Of a stretch of DNA of 64,000 nucleotides, positions 37,048 to 48,561 are shown one piece after another. A model generated the notes under the pieces. The model was not told where the DNA came from. It worked only from the letters and a program-made list of their open reading frames with translations, and did no database searches. A program made the position numbers and the translations under genes. The stretch is from positions 100,716,709 to 100,780,708 of the forward strand of contig CM066737.1 of assembly GCA_033961575.1 (NCBI GenBank), given 5' to 3'. Numbering within the stretch: position 1 is the first letter of the stretch; each line of letters begins with the position of its first letter. Source of the DNA: Aselliscus stoliczkanus. Taxonomy: Eukaryota > Chordata > Mammalia > Chiroptera > Hipposideridae.

Positions 37048-37260
37048 AACTATTGTATTCTCAGGGAGACAGCATACTCATAAAGGAGGAGCTTCCTGAA
37101 GATCCCAAGAAGTCACCACCAATTTCAGCATATTATTTGATTCCTGACAGCCCAGATCCTATAACTGTGCCAGGAATCTCAAGTTTCGAGCTACTGGAAA
37201 CTGCATCATCTACTCAGAGCAGTCATGAAAATGAAGTGCAAATGGAGAATGAAAGTCAAG
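37048..37260 (+). CDS. SCML2: SCML2 coding exon: acidic, Ser/Pro-rich linker
   Basis: The acceptor tcttttttcttgtag ends at 37,047 and the donor gtatat begins at 37,261. The exon is 213 nt, phase 1 in and out. It encodes 71 residues starting ELLYSQGDSILIKEELPEDP and ending HENEVQMENESQ. The ILIKEEL stretch has the form of a SUMO attachment consensus (hydrophobic-K-x-E), which is an inference. No folded domain is visible. It is the least conserved part compared with the human protein as I remember it. Confidence 0.88.
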
Positions 37261-37789
37261 GTATATTTAAGAACAGTGATTCTTAACCAATGTGTTTGTC
37301 TTTCCCCTTAAGGTTTCCATGCCTAATAACATCCCCTGAGAGGGTATCACATTGGAGAAAATGCCAAATTGAGGAGGTCGAGCCTTCCCCTTCACTTCAC
37401 TGTCAGGGCCAAGCCACTACAGATGCTGTACTTTGCCTCTTTAGATGGCCTCTGTTTTAGAGTGATATTGTTTTCAGGGAGTCTGAGGATAGATGTTTAT
37501 TCCATAAAGGGGAAGTATACCCTGAATTTCTAGTTGTTTTCACAAAATATGAGCTTTCGAAGACAGGCCTTATCAGTAAAAGATTCTAAAAGGTTGCCTC
37601 TAATGCTGAGTATCTCACTTCCAAGTATTTGCCTAACACTACCATGCCAAAGTAGTCTGTGTTTGGGCTTGAGAAGGCTAGCTTCTGGTCTTCCTGGGAT
37701 CCTAGTAGAAAGACTAATAGTAATAACAGTATTTCCTAGTATTTACTTAATAATAATAAAAATCATCATCATCTTCATCACTATCTGAC

Positions 37790-37975
37790 TTTATGTGACT
37801 GGCACATAATATTTTACGTAGCCTTATACATTATATTTCTACAACAGTTCCTTGAGGTGTAGGTGCTGGTAAACATTTTTAGTTGAAAAATCTGAAAAGT
37901 CACTTAACTAATGAGTCCCCCAGCTAGAAAGTAGCTGGGCCAGTACTTGAACCTCGGCACTGTGGCTCCAGGGCT
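37790..37975 (+). repeat. MIR element
   Basis: The phrases ccttgaggtgtaggtgctgg, then agctagaaagtagctgggcc and acttgaacctcggcactgtg match MIR. Confidence 0.6.
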
Positions 37976-37983
37976 ATACTGTT

Positions 37984-38144
37984 CTGTTTTTTTGTTTGTT
38001 TCTTTGTTTTTAAGCTGAGCCATCCTGCCACCTGTTGGCAGCTCAGCGGCAGTCAACTCGGGCTGGGCATCGAACTGCTGTTGCTCAGAGCTCAGCTCGC
38101 ACTCTTGAGCAAGCTCTTAACCAACTGAGCCATTCGGCCGGCCC
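37984..38144 (-). repeat. Second tRNA-derived SINE family
   Basis: On the minus strand it starts GGGCCGGCCGAATGGCTCAG (box A TGGCTCAGTTGGTTAAGAGC) with box B GCAGTTCGATGCCC. A tail gagctgccaacaggtggca follows. It differs from the main SINE after the head. It has a target duplication ggctrtactgtt and resembles SINEs I associate with rhinolophid and hipposiderid bats. Confidence 0.8.
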
Positions 38145-40032
38145 GGGCTGTACTGTTAACTGCTGTGCTGCTTGCATCTCTAGAGAATAGGTAAGCATTT
38201 CACTTGGAAACTGTCTGGAGGTGTCGTTACTATCATTTTCTTTGAGGTATTAGAAATATTCCTTAAAGCTGAGTCTACCCCTGATTGCCAGTGATTCTCA
38301 AACAACCTCCTTCCCTGACCCATTATTTGAATGAAACAAATTGTTGATTTTCATTATAGGAAGGAAATCCAATAACATTGTTGGGGATAAAATCAAATCA
38401 CTTTATTTCAGAAATATTTACTGATATCCTAGTATATGTAAGACAAAGACATTCAGGAGAAGAGCATGAGTGGACATTGATTACTGTTTACATAGTTTGT
38501 TTCATGTTATTTGAATAATATGCTGTTAATGTTTGTAATCTTCTATGATTGTTTTGAATATAGGGGCCAATTAAATTATTTTTTCCATAATAGATTAAAA
38601 ATAGATTATCTTACAGTTATATTTTTAATATAAAATTAGTTTTATACCAGAAATCACATCTTTACTTATTGTAGTTTATCTGTAATAATCAGTAAACTAG
38701 TTATACATTATGTAAGACATAACTATACCAAATACTGATGACAGAAACCATAAATACCACAAAAACATAACTTAGAGGTATGATTTGCCTTGCCAGTAAG
38801 TTTATGTTAAACTGAGTCTTTCTTGAGTTAAAGGAGGAGACTTTTCTGTCTAAATTGTTAGAATGCCATAGGCATGGCATGGTCTGCACCATTATCATTT
38901 TTACTTCAGTTGATTCAACCCAGTAGCATTTCTTGGCAGATACAACCAACATTTTTATCTCTGACAAATGGAAGGGTGGATATATTTTAGTAAAGTTTTT
39001 ATTTCACATCAAAGTTGCGATATTGAAAAAGAAAATAAATTTGAGCCACACACATAAAAAACTGACCATTCCGTATTCTTTTATCGTCTATTAAAATGTC
39101 CCTAAAGTGCCAGAGCCCAGATGATAGGGAAGAAATGATACACCTGTGTACTTCACACACAAAAAAGATCAAAATTGTGTTGACGGTCCTTGGTTAGAGA
39201 CACAAATCTTTCTAGCGAATGACACAACTCACTTCTGTTATAACACACTCACTCACTAGGGAGTTGAATGTTCTGGTTGAGTAAATGAATACTTGTCCAG
39301 ACACAAAGCAGTTTCAGCACACCTTAGTGAACAGCACAGCTAAAACTTTCTGAGGTGTGAGCACTAAATTGTTTCATGTCTCAGTTATTTCTTTTTTCAA
39401 CATATAAACCTTCAACTAAAATATCTATTACTATGCAATTAAACTTGAAAGAGGTATTGAATATAATGTTAATGTTACTTCTGACCTAACTAAGAAAATA
39501 ATCTTGTTTTCTTCAAAATTCAGCTGAGCATTTAAGCCTTGAGAGACAGGAATTTAAAGAGTAAGGTAATGCTACAAATGTCCTTATTGGATACATGGGA
39601 GAGATTCGGTAAAAGAACTAATTTGGTTCTCAAAGATAATGGGGTTACTGAAATTCATTGATTAACGTGAATAAATGTAAGCAGTTGTTAAACTAAATTT
39701 GGGACATCGCCCTTGTATTTGGCTAGTAAAATAAACTTACTGTAGACAGACCAAGAGGAGAGAGAGAAATTCATTGAAATACTGTGAGAGTAATAGGTTA
39801 GCGTAGGTTAACCTAATTTAACCCAAATAACAGACCTTTTGCTGTATTTGCCTGTAGCCAAAGAGACTTCGGATTGCTCAGTCTATTTTATGATCGTGGA
39901 AGCTTTAAGGTAACTGAGGCTACTTTTGTTGTTTAGGGGCGATCAGATGGGATGCTCGTGGGTAGCCATCCTCACATCATCTTTATCTAGGCTTTCGCTG
40001 GATTTTACACTTGGCGTCCTGGGTCCTTGCCG

Positions 40033-40138
40033 GGATTTTTTTTAGAGGGCAGTGTCACTGGCCCTTATATGTGGGATCTGAACTGGCGTCGCTGGCGTCC
40101 CAAGCCAGCTCTTAACCACTGCGCCACTCGGCCAGCCC
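40033..40138 (-). repeat. tRNA-derived SINE, short form
   Basis: An antisense copy ending GGCCAGCCC has the duplication ccttgccgggat on both sides. It lies only 120 bp before the next coding exon. Confidence 0.94.
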
Positions 40139-40257
40139 CTTGCCGGGATATTTTAACGGATGATTCCAGGAATGAAACCATTACTCCCTACTTAACATCT
40201 CTTCTTTCAGGATAATGATCAGGTCTAGTATGATTTGTCTTTTTCCCCCCATTGAAG

Positions 40258-40409
40258 CTTCAAGTTGTGTACTTGTGTCCGATCCCAGTCTCCTGAAACA
40301 AGGCTTCTCTAAGGACCCTTCAACCTGGTCTGTGGATGAAGTAACAAAATTCATGAAACAAAAAGATCCTCAGATATCAGGCACCTATGTGGACCTCTTC
40401 AAGCGACAT
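40258..40409 (+). CDS. SCML2: SCML2 coding exon: SAM domain, first half
   Basis: The acceptor (gtctttttccccccattgaag) ends at 40,257 and the donor gtaatg begins at 40,410. The exon is 152 nt, phase 1 in and phase 0 out. It encodes ASSCVLVSDPSLLKQGFSKD, then PSTWSVDEVTKFMKQKDPQI and SGTYVDLFKRH. The WSVDEV word opens the SAM/SPM domain that lets Polycomb proteins such as SCM and PHC self-associate and join PRC1. Confidence 0.95.
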
Positions 40410-41480
40410 GTAATGTATCTTTTTAATCCGGTTTTCCTGCTGTAATGCCTTTGAATGACTTTTGTGCAGGCCTTTCAGTTGGATGCTGATTAGTGTGGAT
40501 GGCGGGGGAACCCTATCAAGTGATTTTTTTTTTCCACATGTGAAAAAGCTTACTTTGCCCAAGTTAGATCTTTAAATGGTAGAGGCTGGATCTGTGCTTT
40601 CAATGAGTCCCCGAGTACCTAAAATACTATAGATTCTCAAGAGAAAATGATTCAGCATGGCCATCTTAGGTGTCTTCTCCTTTGTAAGAACAGTTAAAAG
40701 GAATCCTCCCCACCTGCTCTCTGCTTGGCCCTAGGGCCAAGAATAGGAGGGTGACCACAAGCTGTGACAGGGTGTCCTTGTTAGGATGCCCAAGGAATCC
40801 AGCAACTATATAACATTAAGTGCAGCTTCATTTTAAATGGGAACTCATGAATACCAAATAATATGCTTCTGTGACATAAATTGGATAATTAAGGAAATAA
40901 AGAATTTTAGGAGGATGCCTTGTGTCTATTAATGTTTGTAATCTATTCTAATAAATCATAATTGTGACCAAATATCTGATGTATCCTCATCAGTATTGTA
41001 AGAAAATTAGTGATTAGTTTTAGCATTTAATTAGATTCAGACACCTGATTAACTTTCAGCATAACAGAACACTGTATAGCACATTTACAGTTTGCATTGT
41101 TGCTGACATACTCATAATTCCAAGCATTTCTAAGAAAGTTAATGACCATCTGAAAATAATTTCTACTGCTCATAGTTTTCTACCCTTTGTCACAGATAAT
41201 GTAGTATTTTACTTGACACGTAGTATTTAAAATCAGATAGTTTGATGCTTGGGCCATTTTTTAAAGATATTGGGTTAAATTTCCTTTTTCCTAAAATTTG
41301 AAGTGAATTTAAAAATTACCAAATGGTACTTGACTATAAATTATATTTTAAATAGCTTTCAGGAAATGTGTATTCAGAGAATATGTATCAAGAATACACA
41401 GCTCTCTATTTTACATGTTCTTATATATAAGTTTTGACAATATGAAAGCATTATTAATTATAATTTCTTTCTCTCTGTAG
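40410..41480 (+). other. SCML2: Last SCML2 intron, about 1.07 kb
   Basis: It is a GT/AG intron of AT-rich sequence with no recognised repeat and no additional exon. Confidence 0.85.
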
Positions 41481-41609
41481 GAAATTGATGGGAAGGCTCT
41501 GCTACTACTCAAAAGTGATATGATGATGAAGTATATGGGGCTGAAGTTGGGGCCAGCTTTAAAATTATCTTATTACATTCAAAAACTTAAAGAAGGAAAA
41601 CACAATTAA
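41481..41609 (+). CDS. SCML2: SCML2 terminal coding exon: SAM domain, second half, and stop
   Basis: The acceptor tttctttctctctgtag ends at 41,480. In phase 0 it reads [20 protein letters not shown], then [20 protein letters not shown] and HN, followed by TAA at 41,607-41,609. [10 protein letters not shown] and the [10 protein letters not shown] helix are the signature end of SAM domains in the SCM family. The 42 codons match SCML2 in length and position. Confidence 0.96.
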   Translation, partial: EIDGKALLLLKSDMMMKYMGLKLGPALKLSYYIQKLKEGKHN

Positions 41610-42856
41610 AAAATGTATAAGTTTAGGTTAGATATAAATATCAGTTGTCCTGATAACTTAATAATTGAAAAGTATTTTTATTCTCTTAGTAGTTTTAGTT
41701 TTCTAGAGAAACTAAGTTTCTGAAAAAAATTTATTATATCCAGAATTGTAGAACTACAGTCTAGCCCAGCCTACTTCTTTATACATCATTTAACATGTTA
41801 GTATTAGCATATTCACATTGGAAGTTTGTTTTCTATATCTTTTTATTATTTTATCATACAGTTGACATATATAGTTCATGTAGGAAACAGAAAAACACCT
41901 TTGATTTCAGTTAACGTTTATATATAAAACCAAAAGAGCTAAATCCAAAGGGAAAAGGATCAGGGATTGACAAAGTTCTCTAATGAATAATCCATGAGAA
42001 GCTTTCCTTAGAAGAGAATTTCAGGATGCAACTGCAGATGCTGTCTCCTTCTCGGATAGTGTGTATTTGTCACTGCAGTGTTCTGCTCGTGTTTGTACCA
42101 GTTTCCGGAAGGGGAATGGCCGTATAAGTTACTTCCTTTTGTTATTATTTCTCTGTTGTGTTTGTTCCTATTTAAAGAAAATCAAATTAAGCTTATAAAC
42201 TTTCATAAAGTGTTCTTACCAGTTTTTGATAATTTTCAAACAGTTTTATGCAGGAGATATTATACTACAAGGGTGGTTTGGATGGAGTCTGATTTTTTTC
42301 AGTAAAATACGTATTATTTTAAAATTACATATTTTTGCTAAGCTTAAGACATTTAATTCAGCATTCATTTTTCACATCTCTACATGAAGATACCTGTGCC
42401 CAAATTTTTAAAAGATATATATTTTGTTGTCTGCATTTATTCTTCAAATTGATTGTATACCATATTTATATATTATTCTATAGCTGTAAGTATACAAAGA
42501 AGTAAACTTTTTTTTTAATTTAATATGGCACTTTACACTGCCACAGAGGTAATGATAAACTATTTATATAGATGTTTTTATTCTTCAAAAAAATATGTGC
42601 GTCATTTGCTATTACTAGTACCTCTCAGCAGTCTTCAGGAGATAAGAAACTATCCATAGATTGGTTTCCATATGGGGGAATTCTCTGTCCTATGCAATGT
42701 TCCTGGTTAATTTGCTTAATTCTGAGCCATTTTGCTAAATTTTGGAGGATGATCATTTTGGCCTTTATTTTTTATTTTATTTTTTTTTAAAGTGTTGTTA
42801 TGTAGTTTATAGAGTGTGGATTTTTTTTGTTTGTTTGTTTTTGGGGTTTTTTGTTT

Positions 42857-42953
42857 TGTTCTTTTTTACGGCAGTGTCATTGACCCTCACATGCAGGATC
42901 CGAACCGGGACCGCTGGCCCCCCCGAGCCAGCACCCAACCACCGCGCCATGCA
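42857..42953 (-). repeat. tRNA-derived SINE in SCML2 3' UTR (first of pair)
   Basis: A diverged antisense copy (gcagtgtcattgaccctcac) has a shortened head ending at caccgcgccatgca. It is followed directly by ggcctttattttt, the shared target word. Confidence 0.85.
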
Positions 42954-42964
42954 TTGGCCTTTAT

Positions 42965-43088
42965 TTTTTTTTATTTTTATTTTTATTTTTTTTTTGAGGG
43001 CAGTGTTACCGGCCCTCACATGTGGGACCGAACCGGGGCCGCTGGCTTCCTAAGCCAGCGCTTAACCACCGTGCCACTCGGCCGGCCC
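42965..43088 (-). repeat. tRNA-derived SINE in SCML2 3' UTR (second of pair)
   Basis: A well-conserved antisense copy ends in CGGCCGGCCC. ggcctttattttt occurs before the first, between the two and after this copy. Confidence 0.92.
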
Positions 43089-43348
43089 TGGCCTTTATTT
43101 TTAAAGTTAGAAATTTCAAGGGGAAATGGTGCTATATGTTTATTGTTATTACTCTGTATAAATTTGGAGTAATGCTTATAAGCTATGAAACTCTGTGCTA
43201 AAAGTATTAGCCATTTGTGGTAAATGCCAATAAAATACACAACGGGCAAGAATGTACATTTTCTTTTCTAGAAAACAAAATGTACTTTATACAAGAATGC
43301 AACTATTTAAAGGATGGTTTCATCCATGTTAATACTTTTTTGTTATAC

Positions 43349-43354
43349 AATAAA
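43349..43354 (+). terminator. SCML2: Candidate SCML2 polyadenylation signal
   Basis: AATAAA is followed by TG-rich sequence (tgtttctgtgaagatgctgtg region) about 35-60 bp later. Other AATAAA copies at 43,229 and 43,471 are alternatives. Confidence 0.5.
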
Positions 43355-43470
43355 AATGTAATTTAAATTTAGTCTCTCAAATTGTTTCTGTGAAGATGCT
43401 GTGCCCAGTTGAACAATCCTCAGGTATTTGTATAAATGCGAGGTTTTACAGTTGTCAGATTTTAAAATAT

Positions 43471-43476
43471 AATAAA
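43471..43476 (+). terminator. SCML2: Candidate distal SCML2 polyadenylation signal
   Basis: AATAAA is followed 20-30 bp later by caattagtgtgaaag, a plausible cleavage and GT-rich downstream element. Confidence 0.45.
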
Positions 43477-43499
43477 GTTAAATAACTGCAACAATTAGT

Positions 43500-45300
43500 G
43501 TGAAAGCTTCAGATTTCATTTTGCTTGCTTTCACCGCATTATTGAAAAAGAAGCACTTCAGAAAGTTTGTGATTTTATATGTCCAAATACTTGAGTGTTA
43601 ACACTTGACCTCATTCTATAGGTAAACAGATTCCTTGAACAAGACCCCAGGGGAACAGTATGAACTTAAATCACTGAGCTTCATCTGTGCTCAAAACCTT
43701 TGGTACACAATGTAACTTGCAATGTTACTGATGAAGCAAGGGTGCTAGAAAATGCCAGTGCCCCCAGGTATCGCCCTGCCTGAGTTTATGCATCTGACTG
43801 GCAGTTCTGGGTACTGCTGCCCCCCGCCCCCCCTTCCCGGGGACCAGAAGTCACACCGTCTCTGTCTTCAGCTCTCCCAGCTCACATGGCAGAAAGGCCT
43901 TAGAGGTTCAGGGTCGTGCCTGAATCGCTTTCAGGACCCAACCCCTCAGCCCAGGAGGCCCAGGAGCTGCTGCTCCTTGCCTGGAACCCAGAAACTTCCT
44001 GCTGTTGCTTCTCAGCAGTGTGTCCTGCAGTTCCTGGAGGTGACGGAGCCCTAACAGGCCCCAGGGGTGATTCTCAGGTGACCGGGATGAGGTGTCCATT
44101 TGCTGTCTGAGACTTGGGTCATTCAGAACCACTTGTTTGCTCACTGCCTGGTGGGTACATTTTAAGTCCAGAGAAGAGCATATTAGCCTCCGGTGAACTT
44201 GCCTCTAGTTTTGCCTCTCAGTCCATCTTTGGACACTAGCCAACAGAAGTGCAACTTGGGCCCTCTGGGCACATCAAGTATTTGCTTTCTTTGGTCCGCG
44301 TGGTTTCTGATCATGGAAATGTCTTACAGTACGTGTTCCAGGGAAGGATTTCCCAGACTTCAACCCGGGCCCCCTCTGTGAGCATGAAAAAGCCATGCCA
44401 TCCTGTAATATTAGAAATGGGAAATTAAACATTACGACCAGGAACAATTAATGGGGGGAGGGGGGAAGCGCTGCTTTTTCAAGCTACAGGAGGGACTACA
44501 CACAGTTGGCTGAGGAAGTGCAGTACAGTTAACATTTCTGGGGCTGTTGGCTAAGTGTGATGCTGGGCTGGCTTGTCTAAGTCCTCTGAGGCTGATCCCG
44601 GCAATGAGGGGCTCTAGGGGAGGGAAGACGTGCTAACCAGGGCCCCCCTTCAGAATGCATGGTGGACACTTCTCCCTTCCCTCCCTCCCAACGTCCCTCT
44701 CGTCCAGCAGCTTGATGGAATTGAGCCTTGAAAGCACCTCTTCCCAGTGAGCGCAGACTCAGCGCAAGCGTGTCCACACTCCTTGCTATACTAGAGGCAA
44801 CTTGAAGGTAAAGTCTTGTGCCCACCCCCTTGTTGGCCCTGAATCCTGCTTTGGTCCACGGGACGTAAGTGGACATGGACCACATCAGGTCCCAGCAGGA
44901 GCTTTACAGTGGCTTCTTGATCATCGCTCTCATTCGTTCCCCCTCTGCTGTGAACACAGTGTGTGCCAGATACAGGCTTCCTCAGGCTGGATTCTGGAGC
45001 CAGAGGGGTGCGGGGCTGGGCCACGCCATCCTGTCACTTCCTACAGAGTACTTGAGCGGGAAGTCGAGGGGTATGGCTGTAACTTCACTGGGTTTGGGGG
45101 ATAGTACCACCATTCAAAAATACTGTGCGGTGAAATGTACCTGTTGCGCGTCCTGACATCGTGTACGTTTATTTGTACATTGGATGTCTTGCCCACTGGG
45201 GTGAACTCTTCATAAAGGCCCTGAGTCTCACTAGCTTGTCTCCCGCTGGGCACCTAGGACCAAGTAGGACCCAAGTATGTATTGAATGAGTCGTACTCCC
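43500..45300. other. Intergenic, no gene recognised
   Basis: Base composition shifts to moderately GC-rich after 43,750. Short open frames occur but none has a family resemblance or splice context. The end (45,150-45,290) has L2/MIR-like wording (cccactggggtgaactcttc, ggcacctaggaccaagtagg). Confidence 0.6.
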
Positions 45301-45329
45301 GGGAATCAAATTGAGCTTGATTTTGTTGG

Positions 45330-45870
45330 AGTGTTACTGACAATGACGTATCTCAGCTCTTTGTCTTCTTGAAGGAAAGAATTCAGTGGAGACGGTTTGT
45401 GCAGCATAGGACAGCAAGAAGTTTATAAGCAAAAGCAAGTACTCTCCGAGACAGGCTGACCCAAGAGAGGGAAGCAGTCTCTCCTTACATTGTGTGAGAG
45501 TTTTTATTTCTGTGGGTAGCATCGTCTCCCCCTCCCTCTCCAGTACCGCTCGTTTCCCCCGCTGGCATGCCTCGTACTCCCGTCTTACTCCCAAGGTTGT
45601 CTAAGCTCACTACAATGGCCCTGAGAAGCAGGGTGTACATTCTGATAAGCAGGATGTTTCTCTCTCTCTTGCTGTGAAGAATCCATCCCTTTGATTTAGG
45701 GACGTGTGCAAGTCTGGGATCCTGCTGGGCTAGTAAGGCACTGGTGCCCTAAGTGAGGGCAGCTGTAAGGGGTCTTGACCCAGTAGGAGCTGCAGCAAGG
45801 GCCTTTCTAACCGGGGCTGTGTCTCTCCTTCTCCTGCTCATTTCTGTGTATCTACCTACCCTATCAGTAC
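45330..45870. mobile_element. Possible solo LTR remnant
   Basis: The text gaaggaaagaattcagtgga, then cagcaagaagtttataagca and gtactctccgagacaggctg recalls ERV1-type LTRs. I cannot define both ends or a target duplication. Confidence 0.3.
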
Positions 45871-46179
45871 AAAATTCATCCTGAGCCTTTCCACAAGTAT
45901 GAGAGTTGATGCCATACGTTGCCATTTGGTGTTTTGATTATTTTCTGGTTGTTTTCACATACATACTGCCAAGCATTGGAACTAGAGGAAGAAAGAGTGA
46001 CGTATTGGGGAACAGTATGGTTCTGAAGAGAATTAAAACTCTAAAATTCCCACCCAGTCACCTGGTTGAACATGACATCTGGCTAGCAGTCATTGAGTCA
46101 TTAATTCTTGGATTCTCACTAAATACCTGTAATAAAATGAAAATGATGCATATGCATGGTACCCCTGAAAAGTCATTCA

Positions 46180-46728
46180 TATCTGCATGCGATCTGGTCT
46201 TTTCCCATCTCTTCCTGTCTTACTGGGATCCATTCGCGCACATAATTTGGTACCTGCCCATCTCTATGTGTCCTCCTCTGGCCCATATCCATCACTGCAA
46301 ATCTTATGCCTTGTTGTAAATTCAAACGGACCCATAGAGTTGCCCCGTTCATCTTTGCTTCTGATTCACCCCCACACATGATCTTGTCCATGCCGTCTCT
46401 TACTGTGGTCCATCTACACATAGACTGGTCCTATGCATCTCTTTCTGTCATTCTATGGTCCGTACTAAAAAATGATCTCAACCTGCCTGTGTCCGTCTAT
46501 GCTACTATTTTCATGACCCATCCGTGATCTTCCCAGCCCATCACTATGTCTTTCTATGACACACATGTGTTCTACTCCCAGCCCATCCCTTCTTTTCCTC
46601 TGACCCACACCTACATATGATCTGGTCCCTGCCTATTGCTGATTTTTCTCTTCTGAAAAATCAGCTTTATTGATGTATAACTGATCAATAAAAACTGCAT
46701 GTATTGAACACCTTTGTGTCTTACTATG

Positions 46729-46771
<43 letters not shown>

Positions 46772-47010
46772 ATCAGGCCTCTGCACCTTGTTTCTTTCTT
46801 TGATTCATCCCACATACGATCTGGCCCCTCCCCATCTCTTTTTTTTTCTTCCTATGACCTATATTCACACATGATATGGGCCTTGCCCGTGTGTGTCTGT
46901 CTTACTGTGATTTGTTCCCACACATGATTTATTCCCTGCCCATACATTTCGTCTTCCTGTGATCCACACCCTCACACAATATGGTCCCTGCCCTCCTTCC
47001 CACTCACTGT
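46180..47010. repeat. Decayed 54-bp minisatellite
   Basis: The pattern cacacatgatctggtccctg, then cccatctctttctgtcttac and tatgacccacac recurs with variation. Unit starts are near 46,186, 46,240, 46,372, 46,415, 46,613, 46,813, 46,866, 46,920 and 46,972, mostly about 54 bp apart. A short AT-rich insertion (46,645-46,710) and a CA run interrupt it. Confidence 0.75.
46731..46769. repeat. (CA)n microsatellite
   Basis: A perfect CA run lies inside the decayed minisatellite, possibly expanded from the cacacatg part of a unit. Confidence 0.97.
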
Positions 47011-47039
47011 TATCAAGCTGCACCAGCCATCTTTCTGAT

Positions 47040-47420
47040 CCTTCAGTATATTAGGTTTGCCCATCCTTGAAGGCCTTGCACTTATCTTTTTTTCCTGGAA
47101 TTCTCTGGCCCCAGAACTTGGGACTGGCTTCTTTGTTTCATTCATATCTCAGCTCAGATGTCAGTTCTCAGAGAAGTCTTTTGTGACTGTCTCATCTTGG
47201 CACCTCCTCCTTTCCACATCATCCAGTTTCATGTTTTTCACACCACTCAATACCATCAGAAATTCTTTTCTTTTTTCTTTCTTACCTTCCTTTGTCAGAA
47301 TGTAAGCTCACTGCTGTAGTGACTAGTGGGTTTGGTGAACTTCTTTGTTCCAGCCTTAGGATGTTGCCTGGCACCACAGAGGTATTCTGTAAGTATTTGT
47401 AAAATGAATAAATGAATTCT
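47040..47420 (-). repeat. L2 element 3' end
   Basis: The phrases cctggaattctctggcccc, tctcagctcagatgtcagtt, ctcagagaagtcttttgtga and tgtaagctcactgctgtag, ending gtaaaatgaataaatgaatt, follow the antisense L2 consensus closely. Confidence 0.75.
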
Positions 47421-47629
47421 AGGAGTAATTATATGGTAGGCAGGAGCGGTCAATAATATTAAGATGCGTGGAGACACCAAGGAAGATGAAAAATGAGGCT
47501 AGCCAGTGAATTAGGAATTTAGAAAGCCATTGGTCACCTATGGGCAAGCCGCGACAGGAGGAGGGAGGAAGTGGAAGCCAGCAGAAGACGAAAAGGAGAG
47601 ACTGGATGGTAGATTCAGTGAGGAAACGC

Positions 47630-48230
47630 GCCTGGAGTCTTTGGGTGGCCAAAGAAGCACAACCGTACTTTAAGGGGTGCTGTAAGAGAACAGCCGTACC
47701 GGAAGCGGGGTGCTAAGGCCACAGCCGCACCTGAAGGGGCGCGGAAAGAGAGTGGCCACGCCCGAATGGGGGGGCGATAAGGGGACGGCGGTTCCCGAAG
47801 GGGCGCCCTAAGCCTTCGGCCTGGGGCTTGGTTTCCCTCGGGGTAGGTTGGCCCTGTTCTTGGGCTCCGGGCAGGGGAAGGGCCCGGGGTTTCCGGTGTG
47901 TAGACGGGGCTGGGCTTCAGGCACAGGGAGCCCTTCCCTTCCGCCGGCAGGAAGGAGAGGAGTGGGGCTGGAATGGAGGGCTTTGGAAGAGAACTTGCCC
48001 GCGGGCGGTGAGAGGCAGGAGGACGGCTGGGGTGGACTTCACCTGTGCCCGCCTGAGGCTCAGGGAGGAGGAGGGCTGGGCTGCTCCCCGCACAGCCCTT
48101 GGACTGAACAGGGCCGTCCTTGTGGGGGAAGCGGGGAGTCCTGGAGCTTGATGGCACGGTTCGGAGGTTTCTGGAGCATCTTCGGGGCCCGAGAACATCA
48201 GAGTCTTGCCAGGTACGTGACAAACAGGTC
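47630..48230. promoter_or_regulatory. GC-rich, CpG-bearing segment of unknown role
   Basis: The first part (47,657-47,816) is a degenerate repeat of about 32 bp, five units of the type acagccgyaccngaag plus ggggcg. The rest is GC-rich with many CpGs. A donor-like site (gccag/gtacgtga) occurs at 48,213. It could be a CpG-island promoter of an unannotated transcript, but I see no recognisable protein. Confidence 0.4.
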
Positions 48231-48561
48231 TGAGAGAGACAGACCTACTCAAGGGATTCAGGCTTAGAACCTCCCCTCCCCCACCCGCTGTTTCCTGCCT
48301 GTGTCACTGGTCACTTACTTCAGCTCTCAGAGTTGGGGATCACCCCTTCCCCCAGGGGTCTGAGAATTCAGGGAGATGTGAACAGGAAGCAGCTTCACAT
48401 GGTGGGTGCTGCGTGTGCGCTCCTTGATTCCTGCCTTACCCTCCCCCTCAGCCCTGCTGCTCCCTTTTCCACATCCTGTTCACAGTCCCCCCTCCCCCAA
48501 TATGCTGGAGCCCAGGAAAGCAGCTGTGTGGCCTTGATATTAAAGAAGACTTTCATTCTCT

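Larger units (their letters stand above)
37261..40257 (+). other. SCML2: SCML2 intron with MIR and two SINE types
   Basis: It holds a MIR (37,790-37,975), a second-family SINE (37,984-38,144) and a short SINE (40,033-40,138). From 38,150 to 40,020 I see no named element or exon. Confidence 0.8.
352..43490 (+). other. SCML2: SCML2 gene, partial (5' part outside window)
   Basis: Nine coding exons on the + strand join with matching phases into the order MBT repeat 2, basic RNA-binding region, SLED domain, linker, SAM domain. This is the architecture of SCML2 (Scm polycomb group protein like 2), a nuclear PRC1-associated chromatin protein with a known role in the male germ line. SCMH1 and SCML4 are the nearest alternatives. 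The second MBT repeat, the SLED wording and the C-terminal SAM text match SCML2 best in memory, and the downstream gene context agrees. The first exons, including MBT1, must lie upstream of base 1. The summed coding length here is 1,788 nt including the stop, compared with about 700 residues for the full human protein. The gene is intron-rich and heavily loaded with SINEs, mostly antisense to transcription. Confidence 0.93.
41610..43490 (+). other. SCML2: SCML2 3' untranslated region
   Basis: It extends from the stop to the last of three AATAAA signals (43,229, 43,349, 43,471). It is AT-rich apart from two adjacent antisense SINEs at 42,857-43,088. The true end cannot be fixed from sequence alone. 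Confidence 0.65.

Noticed and set aside
47615..48223. 202-codon minus-strand open frame in GC-rich DNA
   Set aside because: Pro/Arg/Ser-rich with no family resemblance; opposing strand frames are also open. Likely a GC-composition effect.
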